Shown here: positions 18,376 to 26,406 of the stretch, piece after piece | Position numbering within the stretch: the first letter of the stretch is position 1 | How the letters are laid out: every line of letters starts with the position of its first letter | Program-made: the position numbers and the translations under genes | DNA from: JAFDZV01 sp966128725 | GTDB lineage: Bacteria; Bacteroidota; Ignavibacteria; OLB7 | Direction: 5' to 3' | DNA length: 55,728 nt | Assembly: GCA_966128725.1 (NCBI GenBank) | Contig: CBHYLN010000013.1 | Coordinates: 1-55,728 of the forward strand | Notes under the pieces: model-generated | The model's input: the letters and a program-made list of their open reading frames with translations, nothing else | The model's database searches: none | Told to the model about the DNA's origin: nothing

Positions 18376-20001
18376 ATGAGAACTTCGAGCTACTTCGTAC
18401 TTGCCGCATTTGTCAGCGTCGTCTCAGCCGCATGTTTACAGGCACAGCCGATCAAACCATTGATCGGCGACCTGACACAGTACGACAGAGCAGCCGTGCG
18501 GGCCGCCTTGGCAAAATGGGGTCGGAGCATGCGAGGATTCAACAGGAACCGCCCAACGATTCTCATCGCCACATCCATCAATCAATGCTCCGGATGCTGC
18601 GCTACCGCCGCGAATGTGATCACGCGCGTGGTTGCCGGGTTCGGGTTGGATGCAAATGTGTTGGTTGTAATCGCCGCCGATGCGCCAGGCGAAGGTCTGG
18701 TGCTACGCAAACAGTTTATTGCCGCAAACGTAACCGAAGATGTTGGTGGTGTGCTTGAATCGGTATTCGCGGCCGATCAAACCTCGCCCGATCTGTACAT
18801 TGTGGACACCACAGGGCGCGTTGCGATGCGCCACCGAGACATTCAGCACAACGCATCGATTGAATACACCGACATTCTCGCTGCCGGGCTGCGGCCGGTT
18901 CCGCCGGAAATCCCTGTAATAATCAGCCGCGGAGTCCAACTGGCCGAATCGGCAACGTCAAGAATCGTCGATGCCGTTTCTGCATCACTGAATGGTACGG
19001 GTACAATGCTCTCGTTTGTGGAGCCACATTATAATGCTGTTTACAGCTTTAATGCGCGTACAGGCAAACAAACTGGTAACCTGAATGGGTTCGACTCGTT
19101 GAAATTTCGCTATCGTGATCCCAAGGATGACCCTCGTGGCTGGAATCTTGTTGACTCCCTGTATCGACCAATGGTTAGCGTTGTGGGACTAGCTCGCGGA
19201 CACAGCAGCGATTCGCTGTTGGTGATGGCCGACTTGTTTACCGGATATCAAAGCATCGATACAACCGGGCCTCGTCCCAAAATGATGATGAAAAAGAACC
19301 GAGCCATAATTGCCGTGCGTAACAACACGGTACATGGCATCCGGCTCCTCCCAAGCGCCCCGGTGCAGCTCGGTGACGTAATGGTAATTGGCAAGGATAG
19401 CATTACCTCGCTGGTTATCGACGAAGCTCAGTTCAACGAGAATGAAGCACGACGAGATACGTCCAATGCCATTTGCATTTTCAACCTGAACACCGGTGAA
19501 AGCTGCCGGATTGCATCTCTTGCGACAATGGACAGCGCGACGCTTCGGGAATTTCAACCACTGATAACAGGCTCTCTCGTGCCTGCCGGCACAGGCAGAA
19601 TGTTCTATGTCAGCGAAGGCAATCGGGCATTTCTTTCCATCGTCCAAAGGGCTTCCGGCTATGTGTTGTCGCGGATCGAGCCGGCCGGCACCCTCCTGCA
19701 ACTCTTCACTGCTCACGGATCAGGCGATAGCGCCTTGGTGGAGAACGTATCGTTGCTGGATGCGATGGCCGATTCAAGATTTCTCTACCTGCTTATGGAG
19801 GACAAGCGCCGCATGCCCGCAACATCCCGCCTGGTTGTTCAGCGTTATATGCTGAACGGGGACTTCCATTCGGAACGGGCGGTTCGTTCGCGCAACGACG
19901 AGGTGCTGAATGCTTCATTGGCAGGTTTTGACGGGCAAGATCTGGTCGCCCTCGTCAAATGGAAAAAAGCGCGATGGAGCATCGAGCGGATGGAACGCTG
20001 A
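18376..20001 (+). CDS. Secreted protein with CSGCC thioredoxin-like N-terminus and propeller-like C-terminus
   Basis: The protein is 541 residues with a signal peptide (FVLAAFVSVVSAACLQA). Residues about 60-160 read as a thioredoxin-like fold: TILIATSINQCSGCC (Cys71, Cys74, Cys75), then ANVLVVIAAD and LYIVDTTGRVAM. The rest contains regularly spaced beta strands with YSFNARTGKQ, NAICIFNLNTGE and SYLLM-type units suggestive of a beta-propeller, though no clear repeat can be called. It is terminator-separated from the gene upstream. Base composition is noticeably more AT-rich than the flanking transport and epimerase genes. Bacteroidota often pair propeller/redox proteins with small secreted peptides, and the neighbour at 17731 fits that pattern; function unknown. 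Confidence 0.75.
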   Translation: MRTSSYFVLAAFVSVVSAACLQAQPIKPLIGDLTQYDRAAVRAALAKWGRSMRGFNRNRPTILIATSINQCSGCCATAANVITRVVAGFGLDANVLVVIAADAPGEGLVLRKQFIAANVTEDVGGVLESVFAADQTSPDLYIVDTTGRVAMRHRDIQHNASIEYTDILAAGLRPVPPEIPVIISRGVQLAESATSRIVDAVSASLNGTGTMLSFVEPHYNAVYSFNARTGKQTGNLNGFDSLKFRYRDPKDDPRGWNLVDSLYRPMVSVVGLARGHSSDSLLVMADLFTGYQSIDTTGPRPKMMMKKNRAIIAVRNNTVHGIRLLPSAPVQLGDVMVIGKDSITSLVIDEAQFNENEARRDTSNAICIFNLNTGESCRIASLATMDSATLREFQPLITGSLVPAGTGRMFYVSEGNRAFLSIVQRASGYVLSRIEPAGTLLQLFTAHGSGDSALVENVSLLDAMADSRFLYLLMEDKRRMPATSRLVVQRYMLNGDFHSERAVRSRNDEVLNASLAGFDGQDLVALVKWKKARWSIERMER

Positions 20002-20010
20002 GCAGCCCCA

Positions 20011-21048
20011 CTAATACCGTCCATCGGCGGCCTCGTAATGTGTGGGTTTGCCCAGCGTGCGGCCGTTGCGAGCAATCCAGGCGGCCGTCCAGCGGATCAC
20101 CGTTTCGATGGGCGTGGCCGGCATGCCCAGCAGCGCGCAGGCCCGCGCGGGATTGTTGAGCAGCGCGGTTGGCGCCTCGGCACCAACGATCACCGGTTCA
20201 CGGCCTAGCAGCTCACCAAATCGTAGCGCCAGCGCTCGTACGCCGAGCGTCTGCGGACATGTCAGATTCAGCGGCAAGGCCGGCACGGCAGCCACGGCCA
20301 ACGAGCGGATAATCATGTCGTTGGCATCGCCCTGCCAGATGCCGTTCAGATATCCCATCGATACATCAACCGGCAGGCCGGCCGCCACCTTGGTGGCGAT
20401 ATCCACCAACACGCCGTAACGCATATCCAGCGCGTAATTCAACCGTACGTTCACCATCGGCGTGGAGTCGAGTTGGGAACGGTACTCCAGCAGCCGCTCG
20501 CGCGCCACGCATGCGTTCGCGTATTCGCCTATCGGCGTAAGCTCATCGTTCTCGGTTGATCCGCCGGAATCCACCGGAACCAGCGGATACACACAGCCTG
20601 TTGAAAGCGCAACCAGCCGCGCGCCGGCGTAACGTTCGGCGGCATGCAGCGGCGCAACGGTATTCATAGCCCACGTAAGCGCCGGATTGCCGGAGGTTCC
20701 GAACTTCCGCCCGGCCATGTAGATCACGTTATCGGCGGCCGGCAACGCCATCACCTGATCGCGATCAAGCAGATCGCACGGGATCGTTGCAACACCGCGC
20801 TGCCGCAGCCATGCGCGCGCGGCGGGGTCGCTGAAACGCGCAACCGCGATCACGTCGAGCGCCACGCCGGCCTGTTCGGCGGCACGTTTGGCCATCGCCG
20901 CCAACGACGGCCCCATCTTCCCGCTTGCGCCCAGCACCACCAACGGAGAACGCAGTGTGGCGACGAACGCCGTAAGGGCGGCCGACGGCCGTGTCATCAA
21001 CTCGTCGAGTTCCTCCTCGCTGCCGATAGTATCCGGTAGTGCATTCAT
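20011..21048 (-). CDS. NAD-dependent epimerase/dehydratase-like protein (extended SDR)
   Basis: Start at the ATG at 21048 (MNALPDTIGSEEELDELM); the frame is open to 21090. 345 residues. The Rossmann motif is GASGKMG (residues 40-46), followed by DVIAVARFSD and ATIPCDLLDRDQV, and NVIYMAGRKFGT typical of extended SDRs. The usual catalytic YxxxK is not intact: the expected region reads GEYANACVARERLL, so Tyr is kept but Lys is replaced by Cys, with Arg three positions on. The STGCVYP segment provides the Ser/Thr. It is the last gene of the minus-strand sugar cluster, so it probably acts on the imported sugar or its acid; a non-enzymatic or altered reaction is possible. Confidence 0.82.
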   Translation of the reverse strand: MNALPDTIGSEEELDELMTRPSAALTAFVATLRSPLVVLGASGKMGPSLAAMAKRAAEQAGVALDVIAVARFSDPAARAWLRQRGVATIPCDLLDRDQVMALPAADNVIYMAGRKFGTSGNPALTWAMNTVAPLHAAERYAGARLVALSTGCVYPLVPVDSGGSTENDELTPIGEYANACVARERLLEYRSQLDSTPMVNVRLNYALDMRYGVLVDIATKVAAGLPVDVSMGYLNGIWQGDANDMIIRSLAVAAVPALPLNLTCPQTLGVRALALRFGELLGREPVIVGAEAPTALLNNPARACALLGMPATPIETVIRWTAAWIARNGRTLGKPTHYEAADGRY

Positions 21049-21134
21049 CCTGCATTCGGTTGTGTGTTGAAGCAAACGCGCGCAAAACATCCAGGAACAA
21101 TCCCGCGCTGATCCACTGCCCGGTTCAGCCGTGC

Positions 21135-21731
21135 TCAGCCCTGTTCAACGCCGTGTCCAGCCAACTGCTCGTGCAGCAGGCGGCGGCTTCGTATCGCGGA
21201 AGGATAGAAACTGATAACCGACACCACCAGGCACGCCGCCAGGAAAAACCATATGATGCGCCATCCAGTGGAGTATGCCCCCGCGCCACTTTGAAACATG
21301 GGCGCAAGGTTATATCCCAGAAAAAACCCGAACAGCAAAAGCGAGATTACCACCTGTCGCTGGAGCAGCATCGTGAGGTGTATGATTGCCCCACCGTCGG
21401 CCGAGACAATCGAGCCGCGCATCAACGGCATCGTAACTCTGCTGCGTCGGAAGCGGGCAATGCTTGCCACCCCCTCGAGACGAAGACGAAAGCGCAGGCC
21501 GTTGACACTACCGCGAAGCAAGTGCTCGGTGGTCGATATCGGCAAGGACATCTCACGCATCCATTGCCGAAATGTGCGTACTGGCACGGACCGCTGGCGC
21601 AGCAGCGCGGCAACGTGTTCCGGCGAGTATGGTACGAAGAAGCTGCTGGCGTAATACGGCATTGATTGGCGCGATAGATCCTTGACAACGGGAAGAAACA
21701 AACGATGTTGATTGCGACCATCAACGGCCAT
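21135..21731 (-). CDS. Membrane protein of unknown function
   Basis: The start ATG at 21731 overlaps the stop of the upstream gene by one base (TGATG), indicating translational coupling. The product has about 198 residues: an N-terminal soluble domain with a PYYASSFFVPYSPEHVAALL segment and basic RLRLEGVASIARFRRSR, then two transmembrane helices (VVISLLLFGFFLGYNLAPMF, and IIWFFLAACLVVSVISFY) and a short charged tail. No family is recognised. Its coupling to the gene upstream suggests that the two products act together, for example as a membrane-bound complex at the end of the sugar cluster. Confidence 0.65.
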   Translation of the reverse strand: MAVDGRNQHRLFLPVVKDLSRQSMPYYASSFFVPYSPEHVAALLRQRSVPVRTFRQWMREMSLPISTTEHLLRGSVNGLRFRLRLEGVASIARFRRSRVTMPLMRGSIVSADGGAIIHLTMLLQRQVVISLLLFGFFLGYNLAPMFQSGAGAYSTGWRIIWFFLAACLVVSVISFYPSAIRSRRLLHEQLAGHGVEQG

Positions 21732-22195
21732 CAAGTACTCGCGGCTGCTGGCCCATAATGGCTAAGAAATTTGGCAAGCATATCGGCCACGTTGTCGAGA
21801 CTCATCCTGCAACCCGATAACACCAAATCGTACTCATCATCAAGCCTGAACATTTCATCTTCGGCCGCGCTGTCTGGGGCATATCCCTTGTGCGCCATCT
21901 GATAAAGCGCTCGCGCGATCCGCCCCAGTTGCGCCCGATCGCGTTGGAAGAGAACATGCAGATCGCCCAATACCAGCCGCCCGACAACATACCGGCGAAC
22001 GGTGCCGGCAACACGGTTCAACGCATCAATAATGTCAACACCGTAGGTCGCATCCAGCACGTCAATCAGCGCAAAGTCCACATGCTGAGCGCGGCCCATC
22101 GTCTCGTACACCCAAGCGATCACTTCCCTGCGATCGGTCAGCTCAAGCTGAAGCATCAAGGCTTTCGCGGCCGCATGTTCTGCCAGGGTTGCCAT
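21731..22195 (-). CDS. Soluble helical protein of unknown function
   Basis: The product has 154 residues, predominantly helical with no signal peptide or membrane span: EHAAAKALMLQLELTDRREV, then a LIDVLDATYGVDIIDALNRV segment and a Leu-rich GRLVLGDLHVLFQRDRAQLG region, ending in SLDNVADMLAKFL. I do not recognise it. It ends on the start codon of 21135-21731 (one-base overlap) and begins 42 bases after the sugar permease stop, so all belong to the same minus-strand transcript. Could be a cytoplasmic partner of the coupled membrane protein. Confidence 0.6.
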   Translation of the reverse strand: MATLAEHAAAKALMLQLELTDRREVIAWVYETMGRAQHVDFALIDVLDATYGVDIIDALNRVAGTVRRYVVGRLVLGDLHVLFQRDRAQLGRIARALYQMAHKGYAPDSAAEDEMFRLDDEYDLVLSGCRMSLDNVADMLAKFLSHYGPAAAST

Positions 22196-22236
22196 CGCGG
22201 TTACCGCGTCACGTGAATTGATTAGCGGGGCACCCC

Positions 22237-23100
22237 CTACTCCTTCACCGCGCCGGCCACCATGCCCTGCACGAAGAAGCGCTGCGCCACGATGTACAGG
22301 ATCACGATCGGCACGATGCTGATCACCGCGCCGGCCATTACAAGATCAACACGCGACATCAGCTCGCCGCCCTGCAGGGCCGCGATGCCAACGGTCAGCG
22401 TCTGCTTGTTGTTGTCGGAGAGATAAATCACCGGCCCAAGCAGATCGTTCCAATGTGCCATGAACGTCAGCACCGCAAGCGTGGCCAGCGCCGGGCGCGC
22501 CAGCGGCAACATGATGCGCCAGTAGATCCGGAACCGGCCGGCGCCGTCGATGCGCGCGGCCTCCTCGATCTCGCGCGGAATCGTGGCAAAGAACTGACGA
22601 AGGAGGAACACGCCGAACGGCCCCATGCCGAATCCGAAGAACGCCGGCACGATCAGCGCCGCGTGCGAATCGTACCATCCCAGCGTTTTAATCACGAAGA
22701 ACACAGGGATCATCGTCACCTGAAACGGCACCATCATCGTGGCCAACACAATCCAGTACAGCACGCGTTTGCCGCGGAACTCCATGCGGGCAAAGGCATA
22801 CGCCGCCAGCGATGCCGAGATCAGCGTACCCATCGTGGCCAGCACGGCGATCTTCAGGCTGTTGGCGGTGAACAGCGCGAACGGAAAACGATCGAACACC
22901 TCGGCATAGTTCTCGAACCGAGGCGTGGCGGGCAGCCCGGGCGGGTAGGTGTACAACTCCTGCTGCGACGACAGCGACGTAACGATCATCCACAGGAACG
23001 GCCCGGCCATCAACATGGCCACGCCAATCAGCACGATGTAGAGCATGGCGCGGCGAGCGTTGCGCAACGCGACCGGGCTGTTTATGCCGGCATCAACCAT
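22237..23100 (-). CDS. Carbohydrate ABC transporter permease, MalG-type
   Basis: The product has 287 residues starting at the ATG at 23100; it overlaps the stop of the other permease by eight bases. Six hydrophobic helices are visible, from IVLIGVAMLMAGPFLWMIV to VISIVPIVILYIVAQRFF. The EAA loop that contacts the ATPase is EAARIDGAGRFRIYWRIMLP, and the MalG hallmark FVQGMVAGAVKE is at the C-terminus. Together with the MalF-type permease it forms the inner-membrane channel of a sugar importer. No ATP-binding gene is present in the cluster, so a shared MsmK-type ATPase elsewhere is likely. Confidence 0.93.
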   Translation of the reverse strand: MVDAGINSPVALRNARRAMLYIVLIGVAMLMAGPFLWMIVTSLSSQQELYTYPPGLPATPRFENYAEVFDRFPFALFTANSLKIAVLATMGTLISASLAAYAFARMEFRGKRVLYWIVLATMMVPFQVTMIPVFFVIKTLGWYDSHAALIVPAFFGFGMGPFGVFLLRQFFATIPREIEEAARIDGAGRFRIYWRIMLPLARPALATLAVLTFMAHWNDLLGPVIYLSDNNKQTLTVGIAALQGGELMSRVDLVMAGAVISIVPIVILYIVAQRFFVQGMVAGAVKE

Positions 23101-24007
23101 AATGCACCCACCGTTTCTGCAACCGGAACTGCAGCACCGTTGCAACCAGCGTCACCGCGAACAACACGTAGGCCATCGAGGTAGCATATCCCATCTTGAA
23201 GAACCGGAATGCGTTCTGGTACACGAAGAAGCTGAGCGTAAGCGTGGTGTTGGCGGGGCCACCCTGGGTAAGCACGTAGGTTTGTTCGAACACCTGGAAC
23301 GAGCCGATCAACGTGATCACCACCACAAAGAACAGCGTGGGCGAGAGCATCGGCAGGGTGATACGAAAGAACCGGCGAACCGGACCGGCGCCATCAATCA
23401 CTGCCGCCTCGTGCAACGCCGTTGGCACCCCTTGCAGCCCGGCCAGCAGGATCAGCATGTTGTAGCCCAATCCCTTCCACACGGTCATCAACGCGATTGC
23501 GGGCATCGCCCACGATGTGCTCACCAGCCAGCGCGGCCCCTCGATGCCGAAAATGGTTTTCAGCAGGTAGTTGATGAGCCCGAACTCCGGGTTGTACAGC
23601 CAGCTCCAGATCATGGCCACCGCTACCATGGATGTGACCACCGGAAAGAAATACACAGTGCGGAAAAACGTGAGGCCACGTACCCGCCGGTGTACAAGCA
23701 GCGCCAGCGAAAGCGAGCCGGCTATCGACAACGGAACCGCGAGCAGAACATAGTAGAAGGTATTGCCGAGCACTTTCCAGAACAGATCGGACCGAAACAT
23801 CGCGCTGTAATTGCGCAGGCCGATCCACTGCGGCGAGCGCACCAGGTCCCAATCGGTGAAGCCCAGCAGGAACGAGGCGATGATCGCCCCGCCGGTAACC
23901 AGCACCACGCCCACCAGCACCGGAGCCACATACAGATACGGCTCAACACGCTGGAACAGGCTTCGGGCGGGCGCACTGCGCCGCATATCGTTTGCGCTTG
24001 GCTTCAC
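23093..24007 (-). CDS. Carbohydrate ABC transporter permease, MalF-type
   Basis: The product has 304 residues if the GTG at 24007 is used; an ATG at 23986 is an alternative. Six transmembrane helices start at PYLYVAPVLVGVVLVTGGAI; a periplasmic loop with NYSAMFRSDLFWKVLGN follows. The EAA motif is EAAVIDGAGPVRRFFRITLP, and the family's QVFEQTYVLTQGGPANTT segment is present. It begins 42 bases after the binding-protein gene ends and overlaps the MalG-type gene. Likely partner of the MalG permease and the lipoprotein at 24049 in uptake of a sugar derivative. Confidence 0.93.
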   Translation of the reverse strand: MKPSANDMRRSAPARSLFQRVEPYLYVAPVLVGVVLVTGGAIIASFLLGFTDWDLVRSPQWIGLRNYSAMFRSDLFWKVLGNTFYYVLLAVPLSIAGSLSLALLVHRRVRGLTFFRTVYFFPVVTSMVAVAMIWSWLYNPEFGLINYLLKTIFGIEGPRWLVSTSWAMPAIALMTVWKGLGYNMLILLAGLQGVPTALHEAAVIDGAGPVRRFFRITLPMLSPTLFFVVVITLIGSFQVFEQTYVLTQGGPANTTLTLSFFVYQNAFRFFKMGYATSMAYVLFAVTLVATVLQFRLQKRWVHYG

Positions 24008-24048
24008 GGCACGTACATCCCGTATTCGTAAGAAAGGGCCGCACGCCG

Positions 24049-25347
24049 TTATGGTGCGGTGAGCACTTCGTTGATCCGCTTATCGCCGTCGGCAGCGCCT
24101 TGCTCCACACTCTTTTCGCCATTGACCATCAGGTCCAACTCCGGCAGGAAGCCCTGATCGCGGAACTCCAGCCAGTGCGTGCGCCAATAGCTGAAGCTGT
24201 ACTTCTCGATCATCTCGGCCAGCACCGAACGGTGGACACGCGGTTCACCTTCCAGATACTCCTTGGAATTAGCCAGCCGGCGGCTGTTCGGCAACAGGCC
24301 GAAGAACATGCGGTCGGCATATCTGGCCGGCATCTCCTTCACAACCCAGCGCAGGAACTCCCATGCGGCGTCCGGGTTCTTCGAGCTTTTCGGGATGCCG
24401 AACGCGGCCGCGAACCGCAGACACTTGCGCCCTGCCGGCCCCTTTGGCGGAAGCGCCACATCCCACTTGAACGAGGTTTTCCCGTAGGTCGTTATGAAGG
24501 CGGGCAGCAACGCCATCGCGAACTTCCCGGTTTCAAACGGGCGCATCGTGCCGCCGGAGGAGGTCCCGCCCAGGATCGAGGCGTTCTGCGGCGCCACGTT
24601 GTACGTGCGCACATACGCCACCCAGGCATGCAGCGCGGAAACCGTACGCTGTTCGGCAAAGGCGCTGCGTTTCAAGTCGTCGGTGAGCACAGCGCCGCCG
24701 TTCGACCACAGAAAGCCGTCGAAGCCGCCGCCGTTATCCAGCAGGAATCCCCATTGCTCCGGCTTGCCGTCGCCGTTCTCGTCCTTGGTGAGCTTGCGTG
24801 CGGCCGACAGCAGGGAATCGTACGTCCAGGTGGAATCGGGATACGCAAGGCCAGCCGCATCGAACAGGTCGCGATTGTAGAACAGCGGATAGCTGCCAAG
24901 CGCAACAGGAAACGCACGCAGCGCGCCGTTGCTGGTGAACGTGCCAAGCGATGCCGGGAAGATGTCCTCCGGCTTCAGATCGCGATCAACCATGGGCTTC
25001 ATGTCGATCAGGAAATCCCGATCGAGCAGCTCCTGCGCAAACCAGTCCTCCATCAGAACCAGGTCGCCCACATCGGTGGATGTGGCCGAGCCCGCGAGCA
25101 CCTTGTCCTTGTGCACGTTGAAGCTCAGCACCTGCTGCTCCACATGAATTCCCGGATGTGTCTTCTCGAACTCGACGATCGCTTCCTTCCACACATCCTG
25201 GGCATCTCCCCACCAGTGCGCGATGCGAATCGTCTTGGCGCCGGGCTGTGCCGGTTTCTTCCCCGTCTCTTCCCCACCACACGCGGCAATGCCGAGCGCG
25301 AGAATCGTGGCGAGCAGACTTGAGGCGATTGGTTGCAAGCGTTGCAT
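24049..25347 (-). CDS. Sugar ABC transporter substrate-binding lipoprotein
   Basis: The product has 432 residues, family 1 extracellular solute-binding type. The lipoprotein signal peptide ends at Cys23 (GIAACGG). Landmarks are TIRIAHWWGDAQDVWKEAIV at the mature N-terminus, a hinge region FPVALGSYPLFYNRDLFDAAG, and AWEFLRWVVKEMPARY. It is typical of binding proteins for di- and oligosaccharides or sugar derivatives, but the ligand cannot be read from sequence. The gene lies 13 bases after the amidohydrolase ends and 42 before the first permease, so it sits inside one operon. Confidence 0.93.
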   Translation of the reverse strand: MQRLQPIASSLLATILALGIAACGGEETGKKPAQPGAKTIRIAHWWGDAQDVWKEAIVEFEKTHPGIHVEQQVLSFNVHKDKVLAGSATSTDVGDLVLMEDWFAQELLDRDFLIDMKPMVDRDLKPEDIFPASLGTFTSNGALRAFPVALGSYPLFYNRDLFDAAGLAYPDSTWTYDSLLSAARKLTKDENGDGKPEQWGFLLDNGGGFDGFLWSNGGAVLTDDLKRSAFAEQRTVSALHAWVAYVRTYNVAPQNASILGGTSSGGTMRPFETGKFAMALLPAFITTYGKTSFKWDVALPPKGPAGRKCLRFAAAFGIPKSSKNPDAAWEFLRWVVKEMPARYADRMFFGLLPNSRRLANSKEYLEGEPRVHRSVLAEMIEKYSFSYWRTHWLEFRDQGFLPELDLMVNGEKSVEQGAADGDKRINEVLTAP

Positions 25348-25359
25348 GGCGTTTGGTTT

Positions 25360-26274
25360 CTAGTCAATCACGTCGTCGCCGGGATTGGCGATCAACTGTT
25401 TGTATGGATTGCTGCCTCCGCGTGCGGCCGCCAGCATCGCGTACTCGCGAGCGTACAGCTCCAGGCGTGTAAGCCGCTCCATGTCGGCACGGAAATGGTC
25501 CGGTTCGCGAAGCAATACCGTGAACGATGTAAGCCGTTCCTCGGCCAGATCCACGTTGGCAATGGCAAGGCCGGCACGCCGCCCGGTGGCGGCAATCACA
25601 TCGCCGGCAGCATCCAGGATGCGCGCCGTTCCCGGGCGGGCATGCCCGTTGTACGGCGCGTAGGGCGGCCCTTCGCTGTAGTTCGCCTCGGCGATGATCA
25701 CGGCGTTGTCGATCGCGCGCGACCGCACCTGCGCCAGCAATCCGTCCTGCGTGGGACCATGTGTCACGGTTGGCCAGCAGATAATCTCGGCCCCCTTGTG
25801 CGCGTACACGCGCGCGATCTCGGGGAAATAGATATCCATGCAGATCATCACCGCGATGCGCCCGAAGTCCAGATCGAACACCGGCAGCTCATCGCCCGCA
25901 TGCACGGAACAGGCCTCCGCGCCCGTGGGCTGCACCTTGCGATACCACCCGACAACGTTGCCGTTGCGATCGAACACCGTTGCCTGATTATAGATGCGGC
26001 CGTCGCTGGCAACGTAGTACGGAGCAACCACGTTCACCCGACCCGCCACAGCGGCGGCGGCAATGGCCACGGCCGTTGGCCCTTCAAGCGCCTCGGGGTC
26101 GATCTCGCCGCCGGGCGTGTTCACCGTGCGGAACATTTCCGGAAGCACAACCAGATCGCAGCCGGCGTGCGCCGCATCGGCAATGTAGCCGCATGCCCGC
26201 GCGATGTTCAGCTCCACTGTGTGGGGCAGGTCGTTCACCAGAAACGAGACGGCGCCAATCCGGACGTTACGCAT
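25360..26274 (-). CDS. Carbon-nitrogen hydrolase (nitrilase superfamily amidase)
   Basis: The product has 304 residues with the complete nitrilase-superfamily triad: Glu46 in LVVLPEMF, Lys113 in WYRKVQPTG, Cys145 in VMICMDIYFPE. It has the family's NVVAPYYV strand and RNGNVVGWYRK. Cytoplasmic, no signal peptide. Enzymes of this group cleave amides, carbamoyl or N-carbamoyl groups. In this operon, directly before the sugar-binding protein, it could remove an amide or carbamoyl group from the imported compound; substrate is inference. A 132-base gap separates it from the FG-GAP gene upstream. Confidence 0.9.
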   Translation of the reverse strand: MRNVRIGAVSFLVNDLPHTVELNIARACGYIADAAHAGCDLVVLPEMFRTVNTPGGEIDPEALEGPTAVAIAAAAVAGRVNVVAPYYVASDGRIYNQATVFDRNGNVVGWYRKVQPTGAEACSVHAGDELPVFDLDFGRIAVMICMDIYFPEIARVYAHKGAEIICWPTVTHGPTQDGLLAQVRSRAIDNAVIIAEANYSEGPPYAPYNGHARPGTARILDAAGDVIAATGRRAGLAIANVDLAEERLTSFTVLLREPDHFRADMERLTRLELYAREYAMLAAARGGSNPYKQLIANPGDDVID

Positions 26275-26406
26275 GCCATGTGTGTGTTGCTGAACCTGCC
26301 GATGAAATCCGGCCGGCTGAAGTTAGGAACCAATGGGGAAACGTCACATACATTCAAGCGGAACGCACAGGAGCGTGCCCGCACCGCGGCACGTTCGGTA
26401 CGCGGC

